From Tetraselmis striata (taxonomy: Eukaryota; Chlorophyta; Chlorodendrophyceae; Chlorodendrales; Chlorodendraceae): 64,000 bases of DNA. The notes under the pieces are model-generated. The model made no database searches and was not told the origin of the DNA. It was given only the letters and a program-made list of their open reading frames with translations. This document shows, one piece after another, positions 46,481-56,656 of the stretch (within the stretch, counting starts at the first letter, position 1; every line of letters begins with the position of its first letter). The position numbers were made by a program, and so were the translations under genes. The DNA is taken from contig VCJN01003119.1 of the NCBI GenBank assembly GCA_006384855.1, forward strand, positions 124,001 through 188,000. The letters run 5' to 3'.

Positions 46481-47220
46481 TCACAATTTTACTTGCGACT
46501 TTATGATAATGCTATTATCATAGCCTGCCCGCCCACGCGTTTGCGGCGGAGCAAATAAATGTACCGAAGTGGTAACCGGATGTCGTGTATGTCTAGAAAG
46601 TACCACACATTTCGTAACTCCGCCATCAATATTGCAGAGCGGGACGTGAGGTTGGAGAGCACGTGGACTACCGCCTGGTAGTCCTCGTGCAGCAATACAT
46701 TGCGGCAAACGAGGTGAGGGAGAAAGGCATGTACCGCGAGACATACCGCTTTCAATTCCTTGTACGTCATGAGATATTGGCGGTCGTCCTCGTGCCAAAT
46801 TCCGCGCGCCTCCTTGTGTGCGTTCAACACCGCCGCACCCCAGCCGTATTCGCTGCAGTCAATGTGCGGGTGGCAGGATTCCACGGGCCGCAAAATGGGG
46901 GCGCCACCGCGCCGAGTCGGCACATCGCGCCACCACTCTAGGTCGCGTATTAACCGGCGCGTCTGGTTCACGTCCCCGCCCCACGCCGAGCAGGAACCTA
47001 GTAGGACGTTGTGCGCCTCCCGGAGGTAGAAACGCGCCGGCGAGCTAGCCATGTACATAAATCGGCCCTTTCCCATTAGTCCGGCGAGCAGGCGCGCATG
47101 CACTCGACGGCGGCGGCGGACAGCGCGGCGGAGCAGGTCGCGGGCGAGCGCGGGCATCCAACGGAGCTTGTCAGGCGGGGCAAAGAAGCGCATCTCGGCC
47201 AGGTCGATCTCCAGCCCCAT
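46481..47220 (-). mobile_element. fossil DIRS-type retrotransposon fragment (RT/RNase H part)
   Basis: A minus-strand fragment resembling the C-terminal part of the reverse transcriptase and RNase H of DIRS-like (tyrosine-recombinase) retrotransposons known from Volvox and Chlamydomonas. Blocks include FAPPDKLRW, ARFYLREAHN, DLEWWRDVP, HIDCSEYGWGA and TYKELKAVCLAV. No tyrosine recombinase or terminal repeats were identified beside it. It is a broken, incomplete remnant; the reasonable preservation of the fragment suggests a moderately young loss. Confidence 0.72.
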
Positions 47221-47529
47221 GTGTTGGAGACGCTAGGTAGGCTGGGGGTGGGCCTTGTTGAGGTGGCGGCCGAGGCCCAGGCGCCCCCACATGCGGTCCA
47301 CCATTGCGAGTAGACGCATCGCCATCTCGCGGGACGGGGCTAGGAAGAGGACTAATCGTGGCGCTACTCATCACGCTATTCTCTAGTACTCAGTGCAAGA
47401 CATCGCTGCCGCACACATGCCTCCAGCCTGAAATAAAGTACTGCGGCGCTTATTAACGTTAAGCGGGGGTTAAGCTTGCTACATACATGCGCTTACTCGA
47501 GCTTACTATGTGGTAAGCGCGGGTACGCG

Positions 47530-50500
47530 GACCACGTTTCGACGAGTGCGAGTCAGAGGCATTACACAGCCCACCTCGCGAAGAGACACCGGACTTGGTC
47601 GTCTCCACTCGCATCCGCACCCAACCAACCCGCCCGGTTATCGCTAGAGGCATGACCACCGGGGGCGGCCCACAATCCGCCCAAAGCCACGGCCCCGGTC
47701 CCCGGGAGAGACGCGTGGCGCACAAACACACCTCCCCCCCGCCCGGTCAACTCTAGTTCTGCCCTCCCCCCACTCCGGAAGCTCCCCGCGGGCCACACCC
47801 CGCCTCCCGGAAGACCTCACCGCCAGAGACACCTCCCCATACGCTGTCCGCCGCACGCGCCTCGTCCAAGAAACGGTCGACCGAATGGACCGCATTCCCC
47901 CCCGCATACGCATCCGCATCGCTAAAAGAATTGCCTCCCTGCTCAGCACGGGCGGCCCGCTCCACTCCCTCACTCCATCTCCCTCAGCCGCTCTCCCCAG
48001 TGATGACGAGCGGATGACCGACGAAGAACAAGACTCAGGCGCCGAGCTCGACGACTTGGTCAAAGAAGAAGACTACATGGACGCAGACGGAGAAGGCCTC
48101 CGAGCCCCCCTTGCCCACGAAAAAATCCCCATGCGCCCCAACGAAGCGCCAATCGCAACCTCCGCTGGCCTCGCGCCATCTATCATATTCCCCCAAATCA
48201 CAATCACCACTACCATAGGCTTGAGACGGCACCTCTATTGGTGGCGGAGACCCATGTACGGGGCGCGGGGCAGGGCGGGATGCCTCGGCTACCTCAGTCC
48301 GCCCGCGCTTCCTCTGCGGGACATACCCCACCAATGAGAATGGACGGCAACACGGCGCCGCCCTCGCTAGACGCCTACCCGATCAACAAGTCGAAGCAAG
48401 GTGCACATAGAGGCCAAACACTTAGAGGATACCTAGGGCTTTGTAATGAACTGGGCGCGGAAGACGGAGATGCCGCGAAGTCAGAGACAACAAACATGAG
48501 GGGCGGCCCAAGGCTGCGACGGAAGGAGGCGGGGACGGACAAGAAAGAGGCTGGCCGGTAGCCTGAGCTGTAATACACACATGTGTCCCTACTATCTATG
48601 GTTAGAGATGGCAGGCCCTAAGAGCAACTCAGCCTAGGCGGTGGAGAGCAGCATATTAGCATGTTGTAATCAATTTCAACTTCAATTTCTGGGCTGCCCC
48701 TCGCAGCCCCATGCACGCAACTGGTCGGCGCCTACCGACCACCGTTGTGTGCGGCCTCCGGGACCCCACGCAGAGATCTGGCGCCTTATCGTGCCGATAC
48801 TACGCGCGGCTAGCTAGTCGGCCTCGCCAAAGCCGCCGTTGCACCGTGTTCTCGGGTCGCTTCCGCAGTCGGGGCACGGAGCTGGTCAGCGACATCATCG
48901 GGCCGCTACTGCATCCTAAGCTCCGGCAGCTTTCGCGGCTTGCTTGGGCAAAAAGTTGGTCGGCGACATCATCGGGCCGCCGCTGCACACTGTGCCCCCA
49001 GTCGCTTCCGCGGCCCAGTCACGCAGCTAGTCGGTGTCAACCGGTCGCCACTGCTCCACGTGCCACGGTCGCTTCCATAGACGCAGTTAGTCCGCGCCAA
49101 CTACGGGCTGCCGCCGCACTATGTGCCACGGTGTCTTTCGCAGCCCGGACACGCAGCTTGTCGGCACCATTAGGCCGCCGCTGCACCCTGTCCCCGAGCC
49201 GCTTTCGCAACCCGGGCGCGCACTGGATCCGCGCCAACGGGCCCTCACTGCACCGTAGTGTGCCCCGGCTGCTTTCGCAGTCCGAGTACGCAGCCGGTGG
49301 GCGCCATCATGCCACCACTGCACTATGTGCCTCGGTTGCTTCCGAGGGCCGGACACGCGCGCAGCCGGTCGGCGCCAACGGGCCACCGCGGCACGTTGTT
49401 CCTCGGTCGCCTCCGCAGCACGGGCACGCGGCGGGTCGGCGCCATTATCGCGCCGCCACTGCACCCTGTGCCCGCCCGGTCCCTTCCGCATCCCGGGCAC
49501 GCAGCTGTTCGGCGCCACCAGGCCGCCGCCGCACGTTGTGCACCGGCCACTTACGCGGTGCAGGCGGCACACACCTTGTCGGCGCCGAAGGGCCGTCGCT
49601 GCACGTTTTGCCCCGGTCGCTTTTGCAGCCCGGGTACGCACCTGGTCGGCGCCAATGGGCCACCGTTGCACATTGTGCCTCGGTTGCTTTCGCAGCTCGG
49701 GCACGAAGCCGGTCGGCGCCATCAGGCCGCCACTGTACATGTGCCCGCCCCGGTTGCTTTCGCGGCCCGTGCATTCAGGTGCTCGGCGCCATCGGGCCGC
49801 CGTTGCACATTGTGCTTCGGTCGCTTTCACAGTCCGGGCACGCAACTGGTCGGCGTCAACGGGCCGCCGCCGCACGCTTGGCTCGTCGGGCTGCCCCAGC
49901 TACATCCCCATCACCCTGCGCGGAGCTGGCTACCGACTACATCGTCCGATTCCCCCACCCGCCCTTCACGCGCCCCGCCGTGCGACGGTTGCCAGCCGTT
50001 TTTCTTAGGGGCGGTCGCTGCTCTCCCGTCCGGCCTCCGCCCTACTGCCGACGCCCAAGATTTGTCCGGCAATGTAGTGCATGCGCCATGATCCCTCAAC
50101 TACTAGCAGTAGTTGGGGTTTCCTCTTCCCTTGGATACTTACCAGGCGCGGTACAGCACCAATACCGTGCTAGTAAGTCCACGTGGCGTGCCCGTACCGC
50201 TCGAGGAGCTGCATCAACCCAGCAGCCCTCAGCAGCAATTTCATCGTCCGGTGGAAGTTGCCGTACGCTCGTACGGTACCACTGATGACCCCGCGCGCGG
50301 TCCCCGCCGACGCAGCCATCCCGGGTAGCGATGCTCCCGCATGCTGCTTCGTCGTGAGCTGAAAAGCACCAGGGGGCTAAGTTGTCTGTCGCCATCTTCC
50401 TCTGTCGCGGTGCACCCAACATGAGGTCGCGTCGCGACAGCCACACCCACCCTCCCTTCACTTCGCTCATTTTCGCTGGTCTGCCTCACGCTTTCCGGCC

Positions 50501-50575
50501 CCTCCCAAAAGCTTGTAATAGTGCCAAATAATCTTTTCGGCAATGTGCCTGCGCCCCCACACCGCCTCCCTTGGA
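47530..50575. repeat. unclassified dispersed repeat, copy 2 (about 3.0 kb)
   Basis: Direct-orientation copy of 34730-36850. It is longer because a 68-bp minisatellite (about 48790-49885) lies between GAGCTGTAATACACACATGT (48564) and CACGTGGCGTGCCCG (about 50180). Domain content unrecognised. It starts shortly beyond the DIRS-type fragment; whether the two belong together is not established. Confidence 0.7.
48790..49885. repeat. minisatellite, about 68-bp unit, roughly 16 diverged copies
   Basis: Units of 65-74 bp built around GGTCGGCGCCAACGGGCCGC, CTGCAC and TCGCTTTCGCAGCCCGGGCA. The start phrase recurs at about 49368, 49434, 49508, 49576, 49644, 49711, 49782 and 49850, with more diverged units back to about 48790. 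High GC keeps long frames open on both strands, so the frames are not evidence of coding. Confidence 0.85.
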
Positions 50576-51175
50576 AGTCCTTGCGATCTCGGGTACAGGG
50601 AAGTCCTTGCGATACGGGTACCTCTGTACCTGTATCGGCCGGTACCTGTACCGTACGCTTTCCCTTTAACCAAACCCAGTAAAAAATGTGGTGCTGGCGC
50701 AGCACGACGACACGCCCGGGTTGCCATGACGAGAGAGCACACCATCAGACCGTGGCATGAGACGCCCTGCTGCGCCTGTCGCCCATCGGGACCCGACAGG
50801 AATACCAGCCATCGCCGCAGCACTGTCGCACTTTCCCACCCTGTGCCGTCCCCTCTATGCACTCTTCGTTTCGTTGTTTCGTCCATCCACTCCATCGGCC
50901 AAACCCCCTCGCTACTCCTTAAGCAGGCACTCTGGTGCTGCCTTCGCGAGTTGCCGCCATTGCAAGTTCGCCGCTAGCGCCGCCTCTCGTGGATGGAGAC
51001 GTGTACCGCCTCCCGCGCTGCTTTGCGCCAGCCCCGCTCCGCAGCCGCACGCCCGGCAGTCTCATCGAGGCCGGCCAGCCACTTACCTCACCATTCCGGC
51101 TTCGGGGTCGCCGTAAGGATAGGCCGTCGACAGCTTGACGCCACCCGCGCCGTTATCACCCAGCGCGAGAGTAGT
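50576..51175. other. 5' region of the SCLY-like gene
   Basis: Contains a short GTACCTGTACC-type palindromic patch (about 50620-50665) and GC-rich presumptive promoter and 5' UTR. No separate gene seen. Confidence 0.45.
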
Positions 51176-53791
51176 ATGGCGGCGGGTAAAAGCCGGCTGG
51201 GCGAGGAGTTGCCCTACTGCCGCGACTGCGTCTACCTGGATTACAACGCAACGACTCCCATCTTCCCAGAGGTATGGGTACGCATAGCGGTGTCAGGCTG
51301 TGTGACGTGTCCGCAGGCATCCAGGACGCCTATTCATACCTGGTAGGAGCGAAAGGCCATATCACTGTTGCCCAGTCAATTCTGACCGCGGTTGCGCCTC
51401 CCGTGCAGGTTGCGGAGGAGATGCAGCCTTTCCTCTATGAAGCCTTCGGGTACTGCCACGCAACCACTTATGTTGCTCACGCCCTGCGAATGCATGATAT
51501 GGTCGCGATCAAGCCAGAGGAACATGAAATCCGCCATGGCGCCCTCTGACTCGTTTTCCTGTCCTTGCCTGCTGCAGAAATCCGTCCAGCGTGCACGCGT
51601 ACGGGAAGAAGGCAAGTCTCCTGTAGTTTTTGATGTGGGGTTAACACGCAGTTGATGCTAGTGGCATCACGCTTTACACCCCAGCTTGTAGCGGTTGGTC
51701 CTGCAGGTCATCGGCGCTTGAGGGCTGCTTTTGTGTGTGTCTGTTGATCAGTGCAAGGATGCGGTGGATCTGGCAAGGCAGCGCGTGGCCACTGCCGTGG
51801 GGGCTTCCAGCCCGGATGAGGTGAGCTTGCATTCACCTTTGGTCGGCAGGCTGTGCAGAACATGCCACCATGGCAGCGAATTAGTGCCCGCCTGGTGTGC
51901 CACGGCGCAGATATACTTCACATCGTGCGGCACAGAGAGCGACAACTGGGCGATTCTCAGCGCGATAGGCAACAGCGATGCGGAAGTCCCGCACGTGGTC
52001 ACAACAAACATTGAACACCCGGCCATCTCGGAAATGCTGCGCTCGCTGGAGCGGCAGGTTGCCCCCCAGTCTCCTCCCCCTGTCCAGTGCCTGGCGTGGC
52101 AGCCAGAGCAGCGCCTCGTCCACTGTTGGCCTTAGCCCCGCACAAGCATCCAGAGATGCTGATCTACCCGCCCGCTGGTTGCGCATGTTTAGGGAAAGAT
52201 CACTTTCACAGCGGTGGGCGTGTCCCACGAAGGCATCGTGAGCGTCGACGACATCGAGGCGGCTCTTCGCCCCGAGACGTGCTTGATAACAATTATGCAC
52301 GGCAACAACGAGATAGGGGCGCTACAACCCATCAAGGAAATCGCGCAGAGGGTAGATGGGATGGACATCCTGGTGCACACTGACGCGGCGCAGAGCCTGG
52401 GCAAGGTAGCTTCAGCTTGAACCCCCTAGCTCTCCGTATGATCACGAGGCTGGTTCCCCTGTTTGAGCTGGCCACATGCATGATCTCTGCGTGCTCTGCC
52501 TGCAGGTCAAGGTGGATGTGCAGGACATGGGCGTTGACATGGCGACGTTTGTCGGGCACAAGATTGGAGCCCCAAAGGTGCAACCCGATGCCGTGAGACT
52601 GACGCTTGCTGCCTGCATCAGAGAAGCCCGCGTCCGTCCGCCTGCCTCACTCCCTGCGGGTGCCGCACTGCAGGGGGTGGGAGCCTTATACGTCAGGAGC
52701 GGGGTGAAGCTGCCACCCCTGCTCTTGGGCGGAGCGCAGGTTGGCACCGGACCGTCTGGCTGATAATGTCATGAGTCAGCTGCCCGTGGATGGTGATATT
52801 GACACTTAGCGCGATTAACGGCTTGTCATCCCCTTGGGGCTGTCTACTCGGGAACTTGCAGGAGAGGGGGATGCGCGCCGGCACAGAGAGCGTGCTTCTG
52901 CTGAGCGGCTTTGGCAAGGCAGCAGACATGCTGGTCAGCGATGGCGAGGCCTTGTTCGAGCACCAGCGGGAGATGCGCGCCTACTTGAGGGCATGCCTGG
53001 AGCAGACGCTCCCGGCGGTACGGCCGTGCGCCGGCATGACTTCCTACCATCCACGCTGTCCGCGACCAGCCAAAGCAGGGCGCTGATCCGCACACTCGCG
53101 CATGCGCAGGATCGCCTTCGGTTCAACGGCCCCACCTGCGACACCAAGCGGACCGCCAACACCCTCAACGTGAGCATAAAGGGTGTGAATGCCTCGCTGC
53201 TGTTGCTGGAGCTGAAGGTGTGGGCCATCCTTCTTCGCTACATACCCCTCGTCAGGGGCTGCCCGGACGCTGCACTGGTGCAAACATCTGATATGGCATG
53301 CTTCGCAAGGGTCCGATGCTAACGCGCCCTTTCATTCGACTGCCGCTTCTTCAGGACACCGTCGCCGCCTCAGCGGGTGCTGCCTGCAAGCGAGGACAGG
53401 GAGCTATGCTTTCCGACACACTGAAGGCCATCGATGTAAGATAAGGTTCCATTGGCTAGATCAATCAACACACCGCTTTTCATGTGCCATTCTGCTGGGC
53501 TAGGTTCGCATGACAATAACAGAATGAGTGTGTCTGTGGTTTGAGTCGGATCAACCCCCCCCCCCCCCCCCCCCCCCCTCCCCCCCCAAGCCTCTGTGGG
53601 GCATTCTTGAGCGAAAGCCGTGTGATGTCCTGCCGCAGGTGCCGGCTGAGTATGCACTCGGGACGATCCGCCTCTCCGTGGGGCGGCACACCTCCAAGGC
53701 TGAGATCGACCGCGCGGTGCAGCACATCCTTGCAGCGTGCGAGTCGCAGGGCGTTCACAGCACCAGCATGCCCAGGTTGAGTGTCGACTGA
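51176..53791 (+). CDS. SCLY: selenocysteine lyase / cysteine desulfurase (PLP enzyme)
   Basis: Twelve exons: 51176-51271, 51409-51449, 51578-51611, 51752-51820, 51911-52057, 52199-52405, 52506-52577, 52674-52739, 52862-53017, 53110-53217, 53355-53435 and 53639-53791; phases agree, 409 aa. Class V aminotransferase fold: VYLDYNATTP, then NPSSVHAYGKK, TSCGTESDNWAI, EHPAIS and MHGNNEIG. HTDAAQSLGK and FVGHKIGAPKG follow, the latter with the PLP-binding lysine of GHK. Then RAGTES, and SAGAACKRG with the catalytic cysteine, followed by YALGTIRLSVGRHTSKAEID. The SAGAACK loop and LRLSVGR end resemble animal SCLY more than IscS/NFS1. It converts selenocysteine (or cysteine) to alanine and selenide (or persulfide). 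No targeting peptide, so cytosolic is inferred. Intron 3 has a consensus GC donor (AAG|GCAAGT). Confidence 0.92.
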
Positions 53792-54400
53792 CGGCTGGAT
53801 GGCGGAGGCCTCCGCGCTCATGAGCGTTTGTGTTGTGCCCGTGGGTTAGCCTGATAACCGCGCGCGCCAAATGGCACAGCGGCGCGACCTATTAAAGCGC
53901 GACAGTGATGTAGCCGGTGCATCAAGATTAAGCAGCTTTAAGGATGTAATACATAGCTTGCATATTCATTCAGCACATAGTATGGCAATGCATTTTGATG
54001 CACAGGGGAGGGATAGGTAGATGATGAGGAGAGGCTGCGGGAAACGCGGCAGACATTACAGGGTCCAGGTCATGCGGCGACATTCAGCAACTAGCGTGGA
54101 ATCCATCGGCTAGTGTCATTGCGGGCTGCAGCAGATGCGCTCTTGTGTGCACCGAGCTGGGGCTGCTGGCAGCTCGCCGGCCCCTCTTCCTGGCTGACAT
54201 GCCAACTGTGAAGCGCTCCCCTCATGCGCTCTTGAACGATCCGATCAGCTGTGGCGAGGCAGGACAACACACCGTGCATGTGAGCCTTCTGAATGGCCCG
54301 TTCCAAGTGTGCATGTTGCCGCTTGGAATGGCCCTCAGAAAGACAGCCTCGCCCCCCTGCCCAGCCTAGCTGGGGCAACCAAGCAAGTCCCCGACGGCGG
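53792..54400. other. convergent intergenic, no gene seen
   Basis: 3' regions of the SCLY-like gene (+) and the NDUFA3-like gene (-). Nothing further recognised. Confidence 0.5.
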
Positions 54401-54843
54401 CTAGGCGCGTACCGTCTTCACAGCAGGGGCCTGCGGGATGTCTGCGGTGTAGTAGCCCAGCTGCTTGCGGATAGGAGGGATCGTGAGCGGCATGAGCAAC
54501 CCTGTGCGCGAGTGGCACAAGCAAGGCACACCATCAGCACTGGAATGGGACGCCCTGGGGCGCAGCACCAGACCTCGGCCAGCCTGAACCCAGGAAAAGG
54601 AGCGGTGCATAGCAGGGCACCCGCTTAGGGTTTCGACCCAGGAGGCGGGGCTGCCGGCAGAGCTGAGTCCACGCGTAGTCAGACGCCCCCAAGTGACGCC
54701 CACGCGCAGCAGGTCGCAGACCCGGGGGCAAGCTCCCCGCAGAGCGCACACTTATTCCCCCAGCGGCGCTCACCCAGACAGCCGAGGCCGATGCTCCACA
54801 CCAGCACGGGCTCAGTCGCCGCCAACGTGCGGAACCACCCCAT
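54401..54843 (-). CDS. small membrane protein, candidate complex I subunit NDUFA3/B9
   Basis: Two exons, 54843-54774 and 54501-54401, joined in phase 1 (GTGAGC...CACAG), 56 aa. The start reads MGWFRTLAATEPVLVWSIGL, then GCLGLLMPLTIPPIRKQLGY and a short polar tail. The layout is short amphipathic start, TEPVLVWS-type motif, one membrane span, then Pro-Pro and a basic segment. It matches the B9/NDUFA3 subunit of mitochondrial complex I (KEPVLVVSFVVGG, LPPLSPYFKY in animals). The protein is so short that the family call rests on this pattern alone. It could instead be another single-span mitochondrial protein. It is convergent with SCLY and divergent from ZC3H15. Confidence 0.5.
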
Positions 54844-55774
54844 CCCGGCTACGCTGCTGCTTGCCTGGCTGCGGGGCTGCAAAGGCTGGGGATCCCAGCC
54901 GGTATACTGCAGGCGCTGGTGTGGAAGTGCGGATCAACTGCGCAGGTGAAGAGCGTGGCGGCAGGTCGCAAGCTTGGGACGTGCGCGGGTAGGTCGGGTA
55001 GGCGGCAGGGCGGTGAGCTGCTGCGCGCAGCGGGCTTGCTCTGTATCCTCGTCCCGCCATCAGTGCGCAGTCGTCGAGGCACAGCCGAACGTCAGCGCTG
55101 AAAGAGCGGCCTTCACACGATTATTTCACGAACATCGCGACTATTAGTTGTACGTACATCCGCTGCTTTCACCTTGTTTCGCCGCGCCTATCTACAGATT
55201 ATTGCTAGTCGTTACTCGTATCAGATTAAGAATGCCAAGACAAATTGCAATAATTTAATACTATACCAGTACCTGGACGTGTCAAATCGTATTTATATCG
55301 CGAGAAAATCATAAAATGATGCTGCCCGTACCTACACGTAAGTTATCGACTATAATTGGTTTATTGAAAGTCAATAATGTTTGAAATCCTCGATTTTATA
55401 TCGGCAATTCAGAATGCGTTACTGCTGCGGTCAAACCTCATACTTATATAGTGTGAGGAGATATATTCCACGAGATATAGGGCTTTACGATACACTCTCG
55501 CAGTGTGTCATCCGCGGATCCTCCGCCGCGCTGCTTTTCATGGAGCGCGGCTAGCTACGACGAAAAGATAGAGATTAAATAATATATATAATAATATCCA
55601 TATATATATAGTCGCTATATATTGATGATCTCTTCGTCATCATCAGCATATGAATTGGTTATATTACATGAGCTAGCAGCAGAAGGCGATATCAGCAAAT
55701 GAATTACTCTATAGCGAGAGTCAGACGCAGCAGCATCAGAATCGCTGCTCTCGCTCCGCATGATCCTTAAATAT

Positions 55775-55884
55775 GCGCTGCGCTGCTGCCTGCTGGCGCC
55801 CGGCGGCTCGTTTTTGGTTTTTTCGTCCCCGAGACAGGACTGGCACCAGTGAAACCCTTATTGCAGCGTCTCTACGACGGCCGT
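55775..55884 (+). repeat. upstream block shared with 15341-15471
   Basis: Second copy of the block seen upstream of the SKP1-like gene, here about 770 bp before the ZC3H15 ATG. The shared core is GACAGGACTGGCA, GTGAAACCCTT and GCAGCGTCTC, then ACGACGGCCGT. Confidence 0.7.
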
Positions 55885-56124
55885 TTAGGCAGAAATCCAG
55901 TTACGGAAATCCCTGGGTAGGCGACGCTCCGTTATAGTCATTAAGCAAATTGCGGAAGCATTCCGCAAGACTAATTGAAGGCCAGTGATAGAATTTCCAG
56001 CACTGCTGTTAATTATTGGATCACTGGCGGCTCGTTATTCGGCCCGAGCGAAATCTCCTGCTGATGCGCGCGCTGCGCGTGCACGGCGCGGGGGACGACG
56101 CGCCGGCGGCGGCGGCGCCAGCAC

Positions 56125-56185
56125 TATGAGTGCTCGGGCGGCTTCGGCCAATGTCCCGGGGCGAACTTTACTTTACTTTTACTAT
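56125..56185 (+). repeat. 3' piece of the dispersed repeat (copy C)
   Basis: GCGGCTTCGGCC and CCCGGGGCGAAC followed by TTTACTTT match 46145-46200 in copy A. Only this end is present. Confidence 0.55.
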
Positions 56186-56656
56186 GAGTGCTCGTACCCG
56201 AGTACGGGACTTGTACCGTACATGTACCTGTACCTGTACCTGTACCGTACCACCCTGCGCTCCATCGTTCTATATATACATCTTTTTGGTTACAGGGAGA
56301 GCGTCCAGAGAATGCACGCAAAGTATCGTTCCATATATCGTTCTATCAACAGCAGTGGTCCGCGTCACCGGCGGTGCCTCCCCTTCAGATCACCGGTTGC
56401 CGGGTCCCCAACAGCGCGCACAGGCCTTGGTGACACCGCGGACATCGCCGGCGTGTGGGCGGCTGACAGGCGAGGTGAGCTGCAGCGGTGGGGGGCGCGC
56501 GTGGCGATAGCACCCGATAGGGCAGCAGAGCGACCGCCGCCAACCCCCCCCCCCCCCCCCCCCCCCCCCTGTCATCCTCATCGTACCCGCGATCGCCGAC
56601 TGTTAGTTTAGGCGCGACACGCCAGCTCGCTGACAGGCCGGCTTGTTCACAGCATA

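Larger units (their letters stand above)
54844..56656. other. divergent intergenic region, repeats, no gene seen
   Basis: From 55.1 to 55.75 kb the sequence is unusually AT-rich for this window, with TATATA tracts near 55580-55620. It then carries the shared upstream block (55775-55884), a 3' piece of the dispersed repeat (56125-56185), a GTACCTGTACC microsatellite (about 56195-56250) and a C run at about 56546-56569. Confidence 0.5.

Noticed and set aside
48790-49885. CRISPR-like array
   Set aside because: Units are diverged and contiguous, without uniform repeats separated by unique spacers, and the genome is eukaryotic.
48711-50285. 524-codon frame on the plus strand
   Set aside because: It is produced by the 68-bp minisatellite and high GC. 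The opposite strand is also open over most of it, and the unit length is not a multiple of three.
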